DNA of 64,000 bases from Ophiodon elongatus (taxonomy: Eukaryota > Chordata > Actinopteri > Perciformes > Hexagrammidae). Location: assembly GCA_016806645.1 (NCBI GenBank), contig JACSYO010001972.1:281001-345000 (forward strand), given 5' to 3'. The notes under the pieces were generated by a model, which saw nothing but the letters and a program-made list of their open reading frames with translations, had not been told where the DNA came from and made no database searches. The translations under genes and the position numbers were made by a program. Within the stretch, counting starts at the first letter, position 1, and each line of letters opens with the position of its first letter. Positions 40,970 to 51,239 of the stretch are shown here, piece after piece.

Positions 40970-41330
40970 CAGCGCACTCGTTCAATCTGCATTCAATCAA
41001 TGAAAGTAATCCCTTGCTTGTTTTAGGATGCACATCTGGGACAGGTGGCAGCAGAGAGAATAAGGGCACCGAACCCAACACCGCGCGCGACCCCAACCTC
41101 TGCTTCATCCGCAACCCTTTATGTGGAGGCCAAGTCATTTTAGCTGGGTCAGACTAATGGAAAAGAACCCCCCCCCCCCTGAACCCCTCCTCTTCCTGTG
41201 CAATGTCACAGCTCTGTAGCTGCTTCATAGGTGGACATATTTATATTGGCAACCTGCGAGAGCTGTCTGTGACATTGGCTGAGGCCAGCAGAGGGCATTT
41301 CAAGATGCGGCTGTGTCCATTTTTATTCTG
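40970..41330. promoter_or_regulatory. Candidate conserved noncoding element
   Basis: TCTGCATTCAATCAATGAAAG, CCTTTATGTGGAGGCC, TGGACATATTTATATTGGC and GTCTGTGACATTGGCTGAGG lie in unique, G+C-raised sequence, split by a C run near 41,169-41,179. Confidence 0.35.
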
Positions 41331-41427
41331 AAATATTCCCTTAAACTTGTGTTTACCCTGACAGCCGAGGTCAAGAGAATCTATTCATCAATGGGAAAAA
41401 TCACTCAGGTGAGGTGGCCAGACAGGG

Positions 41428-41429
<2 letters not shown>

Positions 41430-41469
<40 letters not shown>
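41430..41469. repeat. (TG)n microsatellite
   Basis: About 20 uninterrupted TG units followed by a G6 tract. Confidence 0.97.
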
Positions 41470-41710
41470 GGGGGGCAGTTATCAGTTATATTGAGAGTGG
41501 CCAGCAGTGACTTATGCAAGTTCAAGGACTTTATTGATCGGTGAGGTGGTCTTAATCAAAGTCGGTCTTCCCCCAGCACTCCTGGTGATTAAATAAGTTG
41601 GAGAGAGCTGACATAACTCTTCGGCTTTTCTATAGCTTTTCAATCAGACATAAGCTTTTTCCAACCTGCCTTTGTTCTGCAGAACATGCAAGCGGTTTAT
41701 TGTTTAAAGC

Positions 41711-41755
41711 TATTATAATAATAATAATAATCATAATAATAACATTAATAATAAA
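41711..41755. repeat. (ATA)n microsatellite
   Basis: Imperfect ATA/TAA trinucleotide array. Confidence 0.9.
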
Positions 41756-42089
41756 CTGTTCTTATAATAATATATATATATTATTTGTATGGTACACCAA
41801 AAGCTACAGAGGCTAATAGCATCTGTAAATCCTAGACTGGGAACTACATGTCTGAGGAAATGTGAAGTAATATGAAAATAATGTGAAGACACTTGACACT
41901 AAGAACTCTACTTTGAAATAAATTAAATCACAGTCGTCCACAGTGGATGTAAAAAAGCTTAGAAAACTTCCCATGGACAGAAGAGGATTAGAAAAAAACA
42001 AAAAACAAAGTCAAATAGGACTGCCAAGTTTCTAGTTATGGTTTAGAGTTGATTTACAGACTGCTAAGCTTAGCATCACCTGGATGGAC

Positions 42090-42168
42090 TGAATAAAGCC
42101 CTCTGAGGCAAATTTGTAATTTGTGATTTTGGGCTATACAAAAATAAATTGAATTGAATTGAATTGAA
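42090..42168 (+). mobile_element. LINE 3' terminus with (TTGAA)n tail
   Basis: GCAAATTTGTAATTTGTGAT then TTTGGGCTATACAAAAATAA and about four GAATT units (42,148-42,168). GGGCTATA(C/T)AAATAAA followed by a short tandem is the usual 3' end of L2/Rex1-like fish LINEs. Only the untranslated end is recognisable. Confidence 0.65.
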
Positions 42169-42480
42169 TAAAAAATATATTTGGTGTCTTTTTTCTTTTC
42201 AGGCAATTGCTGTACATCCAGGACTTGATCTTGTCAAGGCAGTTAATGAGATTGACAATATTTGGTGTAAGTACAGCTGGGTGTCATCAGCATATAATTA
42301 GAATGAATATTGTATTTGCAATGAAAGCTCCCCAATAGATAGCATGAAGAAAGAACACAGTAGTGGACCTAAAAACTGAGAAGTGAGATGGGCAGTAGAG
42401 AACAAGACTAAAGGCCTTTACACAACAAGTCTGTATATTTCTTTTTTTTTTTTTATCTGTTATCCCCAAACAAAGCTATT

Positions 42481-42862
42481 GAATGAAGGACATAAGCAAG
42501 AAGCTATATGGTTTGGCATCCTAGCACAATTACTATCATCACATTTCTTGCACATCCTTTGTTTTGTAATCATTCCTGATCCCACGCTCTATGTTGTGGT
42601 AGCATCGCTGTATTCTTTTATTTCTTTTGCGCTGAGACATGAATTAGTTTATCGGACGCCATCTTGGATGATGACATTTGCAGGACGATGGCTCTTAGTG
42701 GTCAAAAGACCCTCTTTTGGCTTTTGACAGATGAGAAAAATGACCGAAAGTTTCATAATCGATGTGTAGACGTAACTGACACAAAGTGAGGTTGTATTTA
42801 TTTTAAATGTGTGACAATTTCGGACAAAAATTACGGACCTGGTCATACCTGGTAATCTAATC
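42481..42862 (+). mobile_element. Dispersed repeat family C, copy 2
   Basis: ACATAAGCAAGAAGCTATAT, TTGCACATCCTTTGTTTTGT, ATCATTCCTGATCCC, TTATCGGACGCCATCTTGGA, TGATGACATTTGC and ACAATTTCGGACAAAAATTA are in the same order as at 8.84-9.28 kb. Confidence 0.65.
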
Positions 42863-43038
42863 ATACACAATATACACTAGGAGTAAACACAAGATTATGA
42901 AAACCTGTACAAACCGCCTTCAGAGCTTGTTATAAGACATTTGTCCACAGTCTGAAACCCTGCGCGCCCATCAACCACCCTAACCGCACTGCTTCACCTA
43001 TTCACCTCATTTGTTGAATCTACCACCTGTGCGTCGTT

Positions 43039-43194
43039 TTTAGTGTTGGGCAATATGTTACAATTTTGCAGCCAGTCTCTGTGAACCCAACAAAATAATG
43101 TTTGCGAAATATATTCACGCATGTGTGTGTGCGGGCGTGACTTTGCTGACATATATCGCTGATGTACTTATCCAATCGCCCAACCCTAGTGGAT
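43039..43194. mobile_element. Candidate short hAT-like MITE
   Basis: The left end TTAGTGTTGGGCAATATG faces the right end CCAATCGCCCAACCCTAG, giving an inverted pair of about 18 bases with about five differences. The ~156-base length and TAGGGTTGGGC terminus resemble fish hAT-derived MITEs. No 8-bp target duplication is left. Confidence 0.45.
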
Positions 43195-43633
43195 TTAATA
43201 AAAGAAAAAAACTGAACTTTTATTACTGCTTTTATGTTCTTTGTTAGCGTTTACTTAGTTATTCAATTCAATTTATTTTGTTTGATGTAAAATCATTCAG
43301 TATAGACAACTTTGTTTTGAGGATTAAAAGGAGATGTATGATACTATATTGTCTGCATATTAGTGATAAGATATATCACTTTTGAAACTACTAATTATCT
43401 GACTAAGAGGGTGCAAATACAGGGCAGAAACATCATTAAACTCATCAAAACTGTCTTTATCAAAACAGCATTAATAAGCAAAAGTAAAATAAATGGTTTA
43501 TGAATAAACCAGGTGTGTAATAGAGCCTATGCTTGGGTTCCTCTGATTTGAAGTGGTTTTATATCCTTAATGTTAAAGTTTGTGTGAATTCAATATGCAA
43601 GGCTTTACACCAATGTGCCACGCTTCCGGGCTT

Positions 43634-43667
43634 CCCCTGGTTACCCCTGGTTACCCCTGGTTACCCC
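43634..43667. repeat. 10-bp tandem repeat, 3.4 units
   Basis: Unit CCCCTGGTTA, perfect. Confidence 0.9.
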
Positions 43668-43669
43668 AT

Positions 43670-44271
43670 GTTTAACATCACGACGCTGTAAATTTTGGGC
43701 AAACTCCGCAGAAATACGGAGATATACGCAGATATTTCGGAAAGTGTGCATGAAGGGCTCAAGATGTCTGCGAGAGAGCCCCTCAGGCACTAGACGGTTT
43801 GACAGTGGGACAACCCGAAGCCATGACGGACTTTCTAGGAATGCGCTTCAAAGTCTGTGAGTCTGTGAGTGTGGATACAGGGACTGGGCCCCAGTCTCTC
43901 TGTGGCTCTCTCTCTCCCCCTTGCTCTTGGGTCCCTGCTCTACCTTTTCACGCCTACCATCAATTTGCTCAACACTCAGCGCCCTGCTCTTCTGACACAC
44001 CTGCCAGCAATCAGCTCATCTCTCCTCCAGGATCTAAACCCCAGCTCTTCTCCCGCTCTTATCCAGCTTATTGCCTCAACTACTGTGTATAGCGATACTC
44101 AGGGCTCTGGCTTGAGCATCCTTGAGAAGAGTTCTCCTCGTGGTCTTGTTTCACTAGTTAACACGTGTTTGTTCCCTGCTCCTCTACCAGTCTGCTGACA
44201 TTCTCTCCCTTTGCTACGCTGCCTGTCACGTGCACAGCCACTGTTCTCGCCTTCTTTCTTTCCTATTCTTC
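43670..44271. other. Unclassified pyrimidine-rich stretch
   Basis: No recognised gene. Overlapping plus frames (97 and 109 codons) reflect low stop density in C/T-rich DNA. CTTGTTTCACTAGTTAACAC and similar text resemble sequence I associate with fish retroelements, but no paired terminal repeat is present here. Confidence 0.3.
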
Positions 44272-44470
44272 TTCTCCTTGGTCCTCCTTGGTCCTCCTTG
44301 GTCCTTATTGGTCCTTCTTGGTCCCTATTGGTCCTTCTTCTTCTCCTTGGTCCTTCTTGGTCCCTATTGGTCCTTCTTCTTCTCCTTGGTCCTTCTTGGT
44401 CCCTCTTCTTGTTCTTGTTCCTTTTTCTTCTTGGTTCTTCTTCTTTTTCTTCTTCCTCCTTCCTACAATA
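44272..44470. repeat. Pyrimidine-rich minisatellite (10-bp and 39-bp periods)
   Basis: 10-bp units of the type TTGGTCCTCC/TTGGTCCTTC run from 44,278 to about 44,335. Then a 39-bp unit (marked by CCCTATTGG at 44,323 and 44,362) repeats about twice, followed by irregular CTT-rich DNA. Frames give Leu-Gly-Pro-Trp repeats on plus and Arg/Glu repeats on minus; both are artefacts. Confidence 0.9.
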
Positions 44471-44499
44471 CATTCTTTTTTCTTCAGGTTTCTAAGCAT

Positions 44500-45369
44500 T
44501 GTGAGGCAACAGCTGACATTGTCTATTTTGTGTACAATTATCATGGTTACAAGTTCCCTCCTTTCTAGTTTGAGTTCAGTGAAAAAGGAACTGTTCACAT
44601 GTTGAAACACGCAGTGCTACAGCACCAAAGATGATTAATAAATCATGCGTACAAATCGTAGAGTTGATGGGTAGCTTAATGATTTGTTGACATGACATAA
44701 CCAAAGTGCATAGTAAAGAATTCAATGTGGACAGCTTGTGGTGTCAGATGTTATACTTTTTTTTTGGCCGCTGTCCAGCCGCACCATTTTTACCGTCAGT
44801 ATTTACGTCGATGCTGCTTTGTGGTTCCTGACCCTTCAGGATTCCCACAATCTCAATTTCTTTTCTTTTTTTGTCAAAACAATCTTTTAATAAGCTTATG
44901 GTTGTCAACCCTTCCCAAAAACAAGATCATCCCTGCCCAAACTTCACCTTACAAGTTATGACGCCTCTGGAGCTCAAATCGGCAGATATACATTTCTTGA
45001 GTTAAGAAAGTTGATCATATGCTTTTACTTTGAGTCCTAAAAATAGGACAGAAAATGGTAGAATTTTGACCTGTGAGGACTGATTTCTTAGTACTGAACC
45101 TAAAGACCCTTCGGCACTGAAGAACTACCCTGAATACTTTTTCTCATCTCATACATTTACATTAAGATTGTATAACAGTTTGGATGCCATTCACACCAAT
45201 ACATATGCATGATCACATAAACTTCGAAAGTTCTCCAACTACATTCACACACACAGGCACACACACGTCTCCCTGTCTCTCCTTCTCCTCTTTGTTCTGG
45301 CTGTGAATCCAATCTCAGCTCAATCAGCACAAGTGCTGGTGTTCCCGTCCCCCCCCCCCCTCCCCCCTC
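44500..45369. other. Spacer, nothing recognised
   Basis: A T-rich patch near 44,755, short (CA) near 45,245 and a C-rich tract 45,348-45,377 (minus-strand G tracts). No supported frame. Confidence 0.4.
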
Positions 45370-45740
45370 CTCCCCCCGCTGCACTCTGCACACAGATGTT
45401 AAGCAAGAAATAAAGGTCACGCGAGCATTCAAGTGTTACTGATCTGTTTCTCCTTTTCATCCGGTTATGGAGGCTGATTGAGGAAGGGGTTATCAGATGA
45501 TACGGGAGCAGATAAAGCGGGCCCGAGGTGTGGGCCACGGCGCGGTTGGATCTGATTAGACGGCCAACAGGTGAAACGGGTGGGTAGGGAGGGAAAATTT
45601 CCACAACACCAGCATCGGGTCCGCTTTGAAAGATGAGCAGTGATCTCTGAAGACGGGGAGCAGCATGACAAAGCTGCAGATCTGAATCTGTGACAGTGTC
45701 CTCCTGTCAGATAGTCATCGCAGACTTTCAACATTTACAA
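45370..45740. promoter_or_regulatory. Candidate conserved noncoding element
   Basis: Unique G+C-raised block with AAGCAAGAAATAAAGGTCAC (nuclear-receptor-like AAAGGTCA), GGCTGATTGAGGAAGG, GATCTGATTAGACGGCC and TTCCACAACACCAGCATCGG. No coding evidence. Confidence 0.35.
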
Positions 45741-46234
45741 AGACACAGCGCTGTAATTTGATGCACCCTGATGGAAGGAACAAGCGGACTGAGATAAAAG
45801 ATGCTGTGCGTGGAGCCACGTAGTGGTAAAGCGTTGGGAAATTTGAAAAAAAACAAAACAATGCAGCAAGCCTGGCAAAGACTATGAATTTGGTATTTTA
45901 GTTAAACACAATGGGGAGTGAGTTATCCTCTTTTGGAGATGTCAGGTAGGAATCTGATGATCGAGAAGGGTTTAGGTTTGTGAAACCTTTCGGAAGTTCA
46001 GACATTGTGCTCATCTGATAATGGGTAAATTGCCAAACTCTTCCTTGCTCAAGTGTGAACAAATCAACCCAGTCGCCAGAAGAAAAAAAAATGTTGGCTA
46101 CGAATGTTAAATGTCGACCTTTCTGAACCACAAATACGTCTAATGAATGTGTTTTATATTGGCCTCATATCACGCCCAATGCCACATAGTTAACGTTGAG
46201 AAAGAATTGGTCAGGCAGCAACCTCCGGGACTGA

Positions 46235-46640
46235 CTAGTGAAGCCAATGTGGAGGTGCATTCAAGTTTATGGTCTCAATCTCTAGTTTCAAGTCTTCTTC
46301 AATACAGTATGATGTTCATTTAGTAAATTATGGTACATTTAGAGTCAAATAGACCATAAAGCAGGGTATGCTTTAGGGAGGGGCTACCTTGTGATTGACA
46401 GGTCGCTACCACTCCTTTGTCCACGTTTCCATCTTGGAACTTGTGTGTTTTCAGTTCATGAAAGTTAATTGTATCCTTTCTAAATTATCCGTCGTCCGGT
46501 TGCATCTAACTACGTCCACCCTCTCGTGTCACCTCTGGTTGCAAAAACCAAGATGGCGACCGCCAAATTGACAAACTTGAGGCATCAATACCGTAGTCCA
46601 CCAACCGATGGGTTGCCTGCGAGCTCTTCTTATATCCAAT
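46235..46640 (-). mobile_element. Dispersed repeat family A, copy 3
   Basis: On the minus strand: GGCGGTCGCCATCTTGG (46,549-46,560 core), GGTAGCGACCTGTCAATCAC, AAGGTAGCCCCTCCC, GGTCTATTTGACTCTAAATG, GAACATCATACTGTATTGAA and GAAACTAGAGATTGAGACC. All blocks except the minisatellite region match copies 1, 4 and 5. Confidence 0.7.
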
Positions 46641-47399
46641 CTAAGGTTAGAAAAAATATCATAGTTTGTGTTTAATCTTAATGTAACAACCGTAACTAGT
46701 GTAAATAAATAACAAGCGTAACAACTTAACAGAACAAGCATTGAGTCAGTGTTTTAATTTTGTTTTGGTTTCACTTGTTCTGAACTAATAAAAAAACGTC
46801 GACACGCAACGTATCTAAGGTTTGCAGAAATATCCAATGGCAAATTTTGATTTTACTAATTGAGCTGGAATAAATACATCAACACTGTAGTACCACTATA
46901 ATTTATATTTCAAAAACAATTTGCGTGAACAAGGAAATTTAATTTGTTGAGTAGACCACAAGAAATACTGAAAATGATCCGATGTTTTCAACAGCACACT
47001 CACACACTCACTCACTCACTCCCAGTCCACCATCGAGGCAGCCTTCAGGTAAGGGATAGGATCACAGTGACCTGATGTAACCTGCTTAAAGAACTCCAAA
47101 CAGGTGAATACATATTAATGTTACACTGCTGTGTATTCAAGGACCAAGGGGAAGAAGTTTAGCTTCCATGTGGGAAAATAAACAATCCGACCAAAGAGAA
47201 AAGCGGAGAAGGCTGGCGTTCTCAGATGATATTAGACGTCAGAGGTGATAACAATTTTTTTTTAAATGCCGCATTGAACAAGCACAATCTTTTCTTCTCC
47301 ACAAGCTTGTGTTTGTGCTTTTGACGGGTGTGTAAATTTTATCTTTTGGATACACTGCACACTTGGCTTTGCAAACATTGTAATCAAACCAGCGTTTAA
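46641..47399. other. Spacer with possible family B remnant
   Basis: CAACGTATCTAAGGTTTGCA (about 46,808) resembles a segment inside the inverted family B copy at 49.9 kb (CAACGTATCCATGGTTTGCA). A short CACT run lies near 46,998. No gene. Confidence 0.35.
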
Positions 47400-47640
47400 A
47401 GAAAGTCTCCTGATAAGCATTTCCATTGTTTTGTTTGTATTATCGTGACTATCGCGATGCCGATAAGGCTACTGTGAGGCATTCCTCACCAGCAGACACC
47501 CTCCTGTTGCTATTGGTGCAGCCCTCCTGCTCAGGTCTCGAATGCAACGAAGCTAAAGTTCAGCTGACATGTATGATCTGCAAGTATTTCCCGCTAAATG
47601 GCTTGCAAGGTCAGCCATAGCATGACAAAGAGCTGGGATC
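47400..47640. promoter_or_regulatory. Candidate conserved noncoding element
   Basis: CCATTGTTTTGTTTGTATTATC, AGCAGACACCCTCCTGTTGC and GATCTGCAAGTATTTCCCGC lie in unique sequence. A 64-codon plus frame overlaps, without a domain. Confidence 0.3.
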
Positions 47641-48289
47641 TAATGAGGTAATACAAAGAGAGAAGATGCACCACAAAATAAGATGAAGTGCGTTTGAGAG
47701 ATAGTGTAGACCATCTCAGATCACTTAACAGTGATATATGAACTACTCAGGGTCTACCACCTAAACAACATATTACTGGATTCTGTTGCATCTTCTGCTC
47801 TATTACTGGATGGCCGTTACAGAGCAAGATTCCACTTTACAACTCGCGCCCCGCACTGTGATATCTATCTGACGTAAGGCAACCATAGGTGGACGCTAAA
47901 ACAGATTAGATAGTTTCATTATTGATTCACCACAATATTCTTAAGTTACTTTTAGAGCTCCTGAGCAGCGTCTGCAGGGCTAAATGATCGCACAATGTCA
48001 TTATACTCTGATTTCATGGGCCTTTTTAGGTTCATCTGTGTTATTTCTGAGAATGTGCTGACAAATAGATGGAAATAATGCATTCACGGCTACAAAGCGG
48101 ATCAGGAGGCGGATACATTTGTCAGCATCAATGCCATATTTAACCTCCCCACAGTTTAGAGATCACATTATGGTTTGCTCAAAAGAACAATAAGCAACAT
48201 TTTATTTGGGGAGAAGTTGCTGAATCACGGCGATAATAATTCTGATCGGAAATCTATGATTGAAGATGCTGAACTCAAAATTCAGAGCA

Positions 48290-48560
48290 TTTCTATTGCG
48301 TCCTTGAAGCTCTCAACATGGCGACGGCTGAGCCAGCGGCTAGCAGCTAAGAATGCTAATATCGCTAACAGTACAAACGATGATAACGGTGCAGACTAAG
48401 CTAACAGTGTTTGCCTGAGAGTACTGGAAGGTGGGTGCTACACTTCTGGGACAATGTCGTCAGTCGGGACGTCGTTATCAGCTGTAACCGCCACATGAGA
48501 GCAGTGCAGAGCAGCAGCCAGGAGCTAGCTCATTGGGTAACTTGGGTTCAGGATGTGTTC
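48290..48560 (+). mobile_element. Probable dispersed-repeat fragment
   Basis: AACATGGCGACGGCTGAGCC, CTAAGCTAACAGTGTTTGCC, GGTGGGTGCTACACTTCTGG and CGTTATCAGCTGTAACCGCC followed by ACATGAGAGCAGTGCAG are motifs I associate with a widespread fish repeat. It is single-copy in this window; the class is unknown. Confidence 0.4.
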
Positions 48561-49574
48561 TAGGAAGTGAACTTGTTCCAGCTTCTATTTAACTAATTTT
48601 CCACAAACAGACAATGCTATGTAGAGGTTTAAGAAAAACACTTCTGACGGATTCAAACACTGGAGACGTGTCAGCTTTCATTGCAAGCTGAACTTCGAAA
48701 AACACGCCATCGCCCACTACACCTCAAATATTCAAAAGGTCCACAGTTTGTGCTACGAGGGGGAAGTTGAGAACGGTTCAGTTTCATGCAAATGTCCTCC
48801 AACAGGCAGAAACCACAACCCAGAGAAAAACCAATCACCTTCATATGGATCCCCTCCTGAATCAGAAGCACATTTGAGTTTCACTCCTACCAACTGTCAA
48901 AGGGCTTCAACTAATATAGCCCTGTGATATATCCTTGAATACTTGAGTGAGAATGTTTGTTCTTGATCTTGGAAAAAGTAGTTTTGGAAAAAAACAATGT
49001 TCCTAATGGAATAACCACTACCTTAATCCATAGCTTTCATCAGCAGACTTCATGCGTTGACGAGTATGGGAAACGGTAACTAAATATACTTTACAACGCA
49101 AAAACACGAGGCAATGTGAGGTGTCTTGAAGCGTTGTGAGAGCTGGTTCTTTGGCATCGGCACTGTGTGTCAGAGCTCTTGTAGATATGTGTCTAATTTC
49201 TCCATAACTCAGAAGCATTCAGTCCTAGTTTCCACATGGACTGAAGTGAGCCTCTTTCTCCAACATGTAACAGGAGAAGGATAACTGTTTCTCTCCAGAG
49301 CAGAGTTTTTTTTTAATTTCCTGTCACAATGGTAAATAGTTGCCGGACAAAGAGCATCATTCCTCCTTAGTGTGGAAATGGAGAAATCTAATCTGAATTT
49401 GTCTTTTGCTTAATGGAACAGAATATTTGATCACTATTAGGACAGTAATGGATTTTCAGTCCATTGCCTGTTTCTGCAAACTACGGATAAGTTGAATGTC
49501 AACAATTTTGCGTCCGGTCAGAACAAGTGACGAAGTATTGAAAGTTACACAGTATAATAACGAGTATAACAAGC
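48561..49574. other. Spacer, nothing recognised
   Basis: Frames of 66 codons or fewer, no arrays, no assigned repeats. Confidence 0.4.
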
Positions 49575-49930
49575 CCACTAAGATGATGGGTCAAACAAAC
49601 TTTCAGCCAAGAGTCTGCTGTTTGTGTCCCGTGTGAAACTAAAAGTCACTCAGCTTGTTGTAACCTTGTTACGCAACGTACGGAAGTGTGCTCAGGGTGG
49701 AGCCTATTTATTTGTGTTAGTTACATTATTATTTCAACACAAACCACAATGTTTTTTTTCTCACCTTTTACCAAGTAGTTTTGTTGCCCAAACCTAACCA
49801 ATCGTTTCACAACATTAACTCATAGTATTGTGCGTTTCTCAAAACACGATACGAGACTGATATGAAACGTATTCCTGAAACTTATTTTTGGTTCAGATTT
49901 GCGACATTCAACGTATCCATGGTTTGCAGA
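49575..49930 (-). mobile_element. Dispersed repeat family B, inverted copy 4
   Basis: On the minus strand: GGTTAGGTTTGGGCAACAAA, ACTACTTGGTAAAAGG, CATTGTGGTTTGTGTTGAAA, GGGACACAAACAGCAGACTC, TTGGCTGAAAG and GTTTGACCCATC. The order matches copy 2 at 3.9 kb. Confidence 0.7.
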
Positions 49931-50139
49931 AACGTTGCAATGTCAACTTTTTTTTCTGGCGAGTGGGAGTTTTTCATCCTGCCTAATGTGCTGGCGCCAA
50001 ATCTGTAATTTGGATCGCTTTTAATGATTTTTAATTTTCATTGCATGAAAATATTTATCATGCTAGGATACAATATACAATTCATGTCGAACTTAGGAAT
50101 GCCAAGTAGGTCCACGTTTACAAAGCAGCAGAATTGCCA

Positions 50140-50880
50140 GCAGAGCTTCTAGAGATGTGGACAAAGGCTGTAACCTTGGCATTCTGTTCATAAGCCACAT
50201 TTGTAGGCCACGCGGTCCCAGTTTGTGGTAGATGGCTTGCATTGTCCGAGCCATCTACTCCCAGTGTTCTGGAGATGAAGCTATTCCTCTTTTTTAATGG
50301 ATTCTGCTGGGTTTTGTGTTGCTATTCAACCCAAGTGAAAAGCCAGGGCCTGCTGAGGAACAATTCAGAGAAGAATGTGACATATCCAAATACCAGTTGC
50401 TTTTTGAGTGGCCAAACATGCGCTTTACACGCTCAGTATTCAGCAACCTCCCCCTCCCTATTTACAGAGCTTTCAACCCCACTGGGCTGGATTACCGGAT
50501 ACACTGTTTTCACCTGGTGTAGTATTTCACCAGCATGGGCTGTCAGATGCAGCATGTTCCGCGTCTTTCCTCGCATGAAATTGAACATTTCTGGAATTAG
50601 ATGACATATTTGCCACGAAGCTTGGGTGTGGAGTGCTGCACATCAGCTTACAGTGCATTATTGTGCGAGTGTGTGATATCTGATGGGGACACATCAAAGT
50701 GGAAGTGGTTCTTATCTCTAGAATTCAACAGCGCTATCCATGTTTCAATGCCCTTGCTGGAGTGGGTGTCTCGCTTTCTGCTTGATCCACTGCAGGTACT
50801 GTCACTGAAAATAGCTAGCTACCAGCATCAAAATATCCACAAGCTGAGGCACAATGGTCAGAATACGGCTTGAATACTTA
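50140..50880 (+). other. Unique block with an unrecognised 109-codon frame
   Basis: A plus frame from ATG at 50,275 to the stop ending at 50,604 starts MKLFLFF, followed by a hydrophobic Cys/Trp/Val-rich stretch that would pass as a signal peptide, then NNS, NVT and NTS glycosylation-type triplets. A second frame (50,316-50,522) is open over the same DNA, so low stop density may explain both. No family is recognised, and no splice sites are convincing. The block is also unique and G+C-raised and could be regulatory. Confidence 0.2.
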
Positions 50881-50919
50881 AGTATGTGTGTATGCGTGTC
50901 CGTGTGCGCAAGGTGGGTG

Positions 50920-50953
50920 CGGCGGGGGGAGCGGGAGGGGAGGGGGGGGGGGG
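50920..50953 (+). repeat. G-rich tract (G-quadruplex type)
   Basis: Several runs of four or more G, ending in a run of about 13. Confidence 0.85.
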
Positions 50954-50999
50954 CACTTCAGTATCCATTCAAGCCCATCTCTGACATATTCCATGGCCT

Positions 51000-51235
51000 T
51001 GAAGTCTCTGCAGAGCGTGGTGGTGCTCTCTGGGCTTTGTTTACGGATCACAGCTTGTTTACTATGAAGCCCAGCGCCAACCCTGAAGAGATGTGGGCCC
51101 AAGATGTTTTATCTCTTGTCAGGGCTTGCTTCAATTAAATTAATGGAATCCATTCAGCTCTCCTCTTTCCCTTTCCCTTTCAGGCCCCGGCCACAGAGGA
51201 GAATACATTAAAAAGATCTTAGAGCCTTAAGAAGG
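51000..51235. promoter_or_regulatory. Candidate conserved noncoding element
   Basis: GGGCTTTGTTTACGGATCAC, TTCAATTAAATTAATGGAAT and AATACATTAAAAAGATCTTAG lie in unique sequence with forkhead- and homeodomain-like cores. Confidence 0.35.
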
Positions 51236-51239
51236 TACA

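Noticed and set aside
43800..44230. Possible LTR of a retroelement
   Set aside because: The text feels repetitive, but there is no second copy, no TG...CA boundary and no primer-binding site next to it.
44099..44610. Arg/Glu-rich frames (minus) and Leu-Gly-Pro-Trp repeat frames (plus), up to 146 codons
   Set aside because: They are readings of the pyrimidine-rich minisatellite in several registers; all six frames are open because the tract lacks A+G-type stops.
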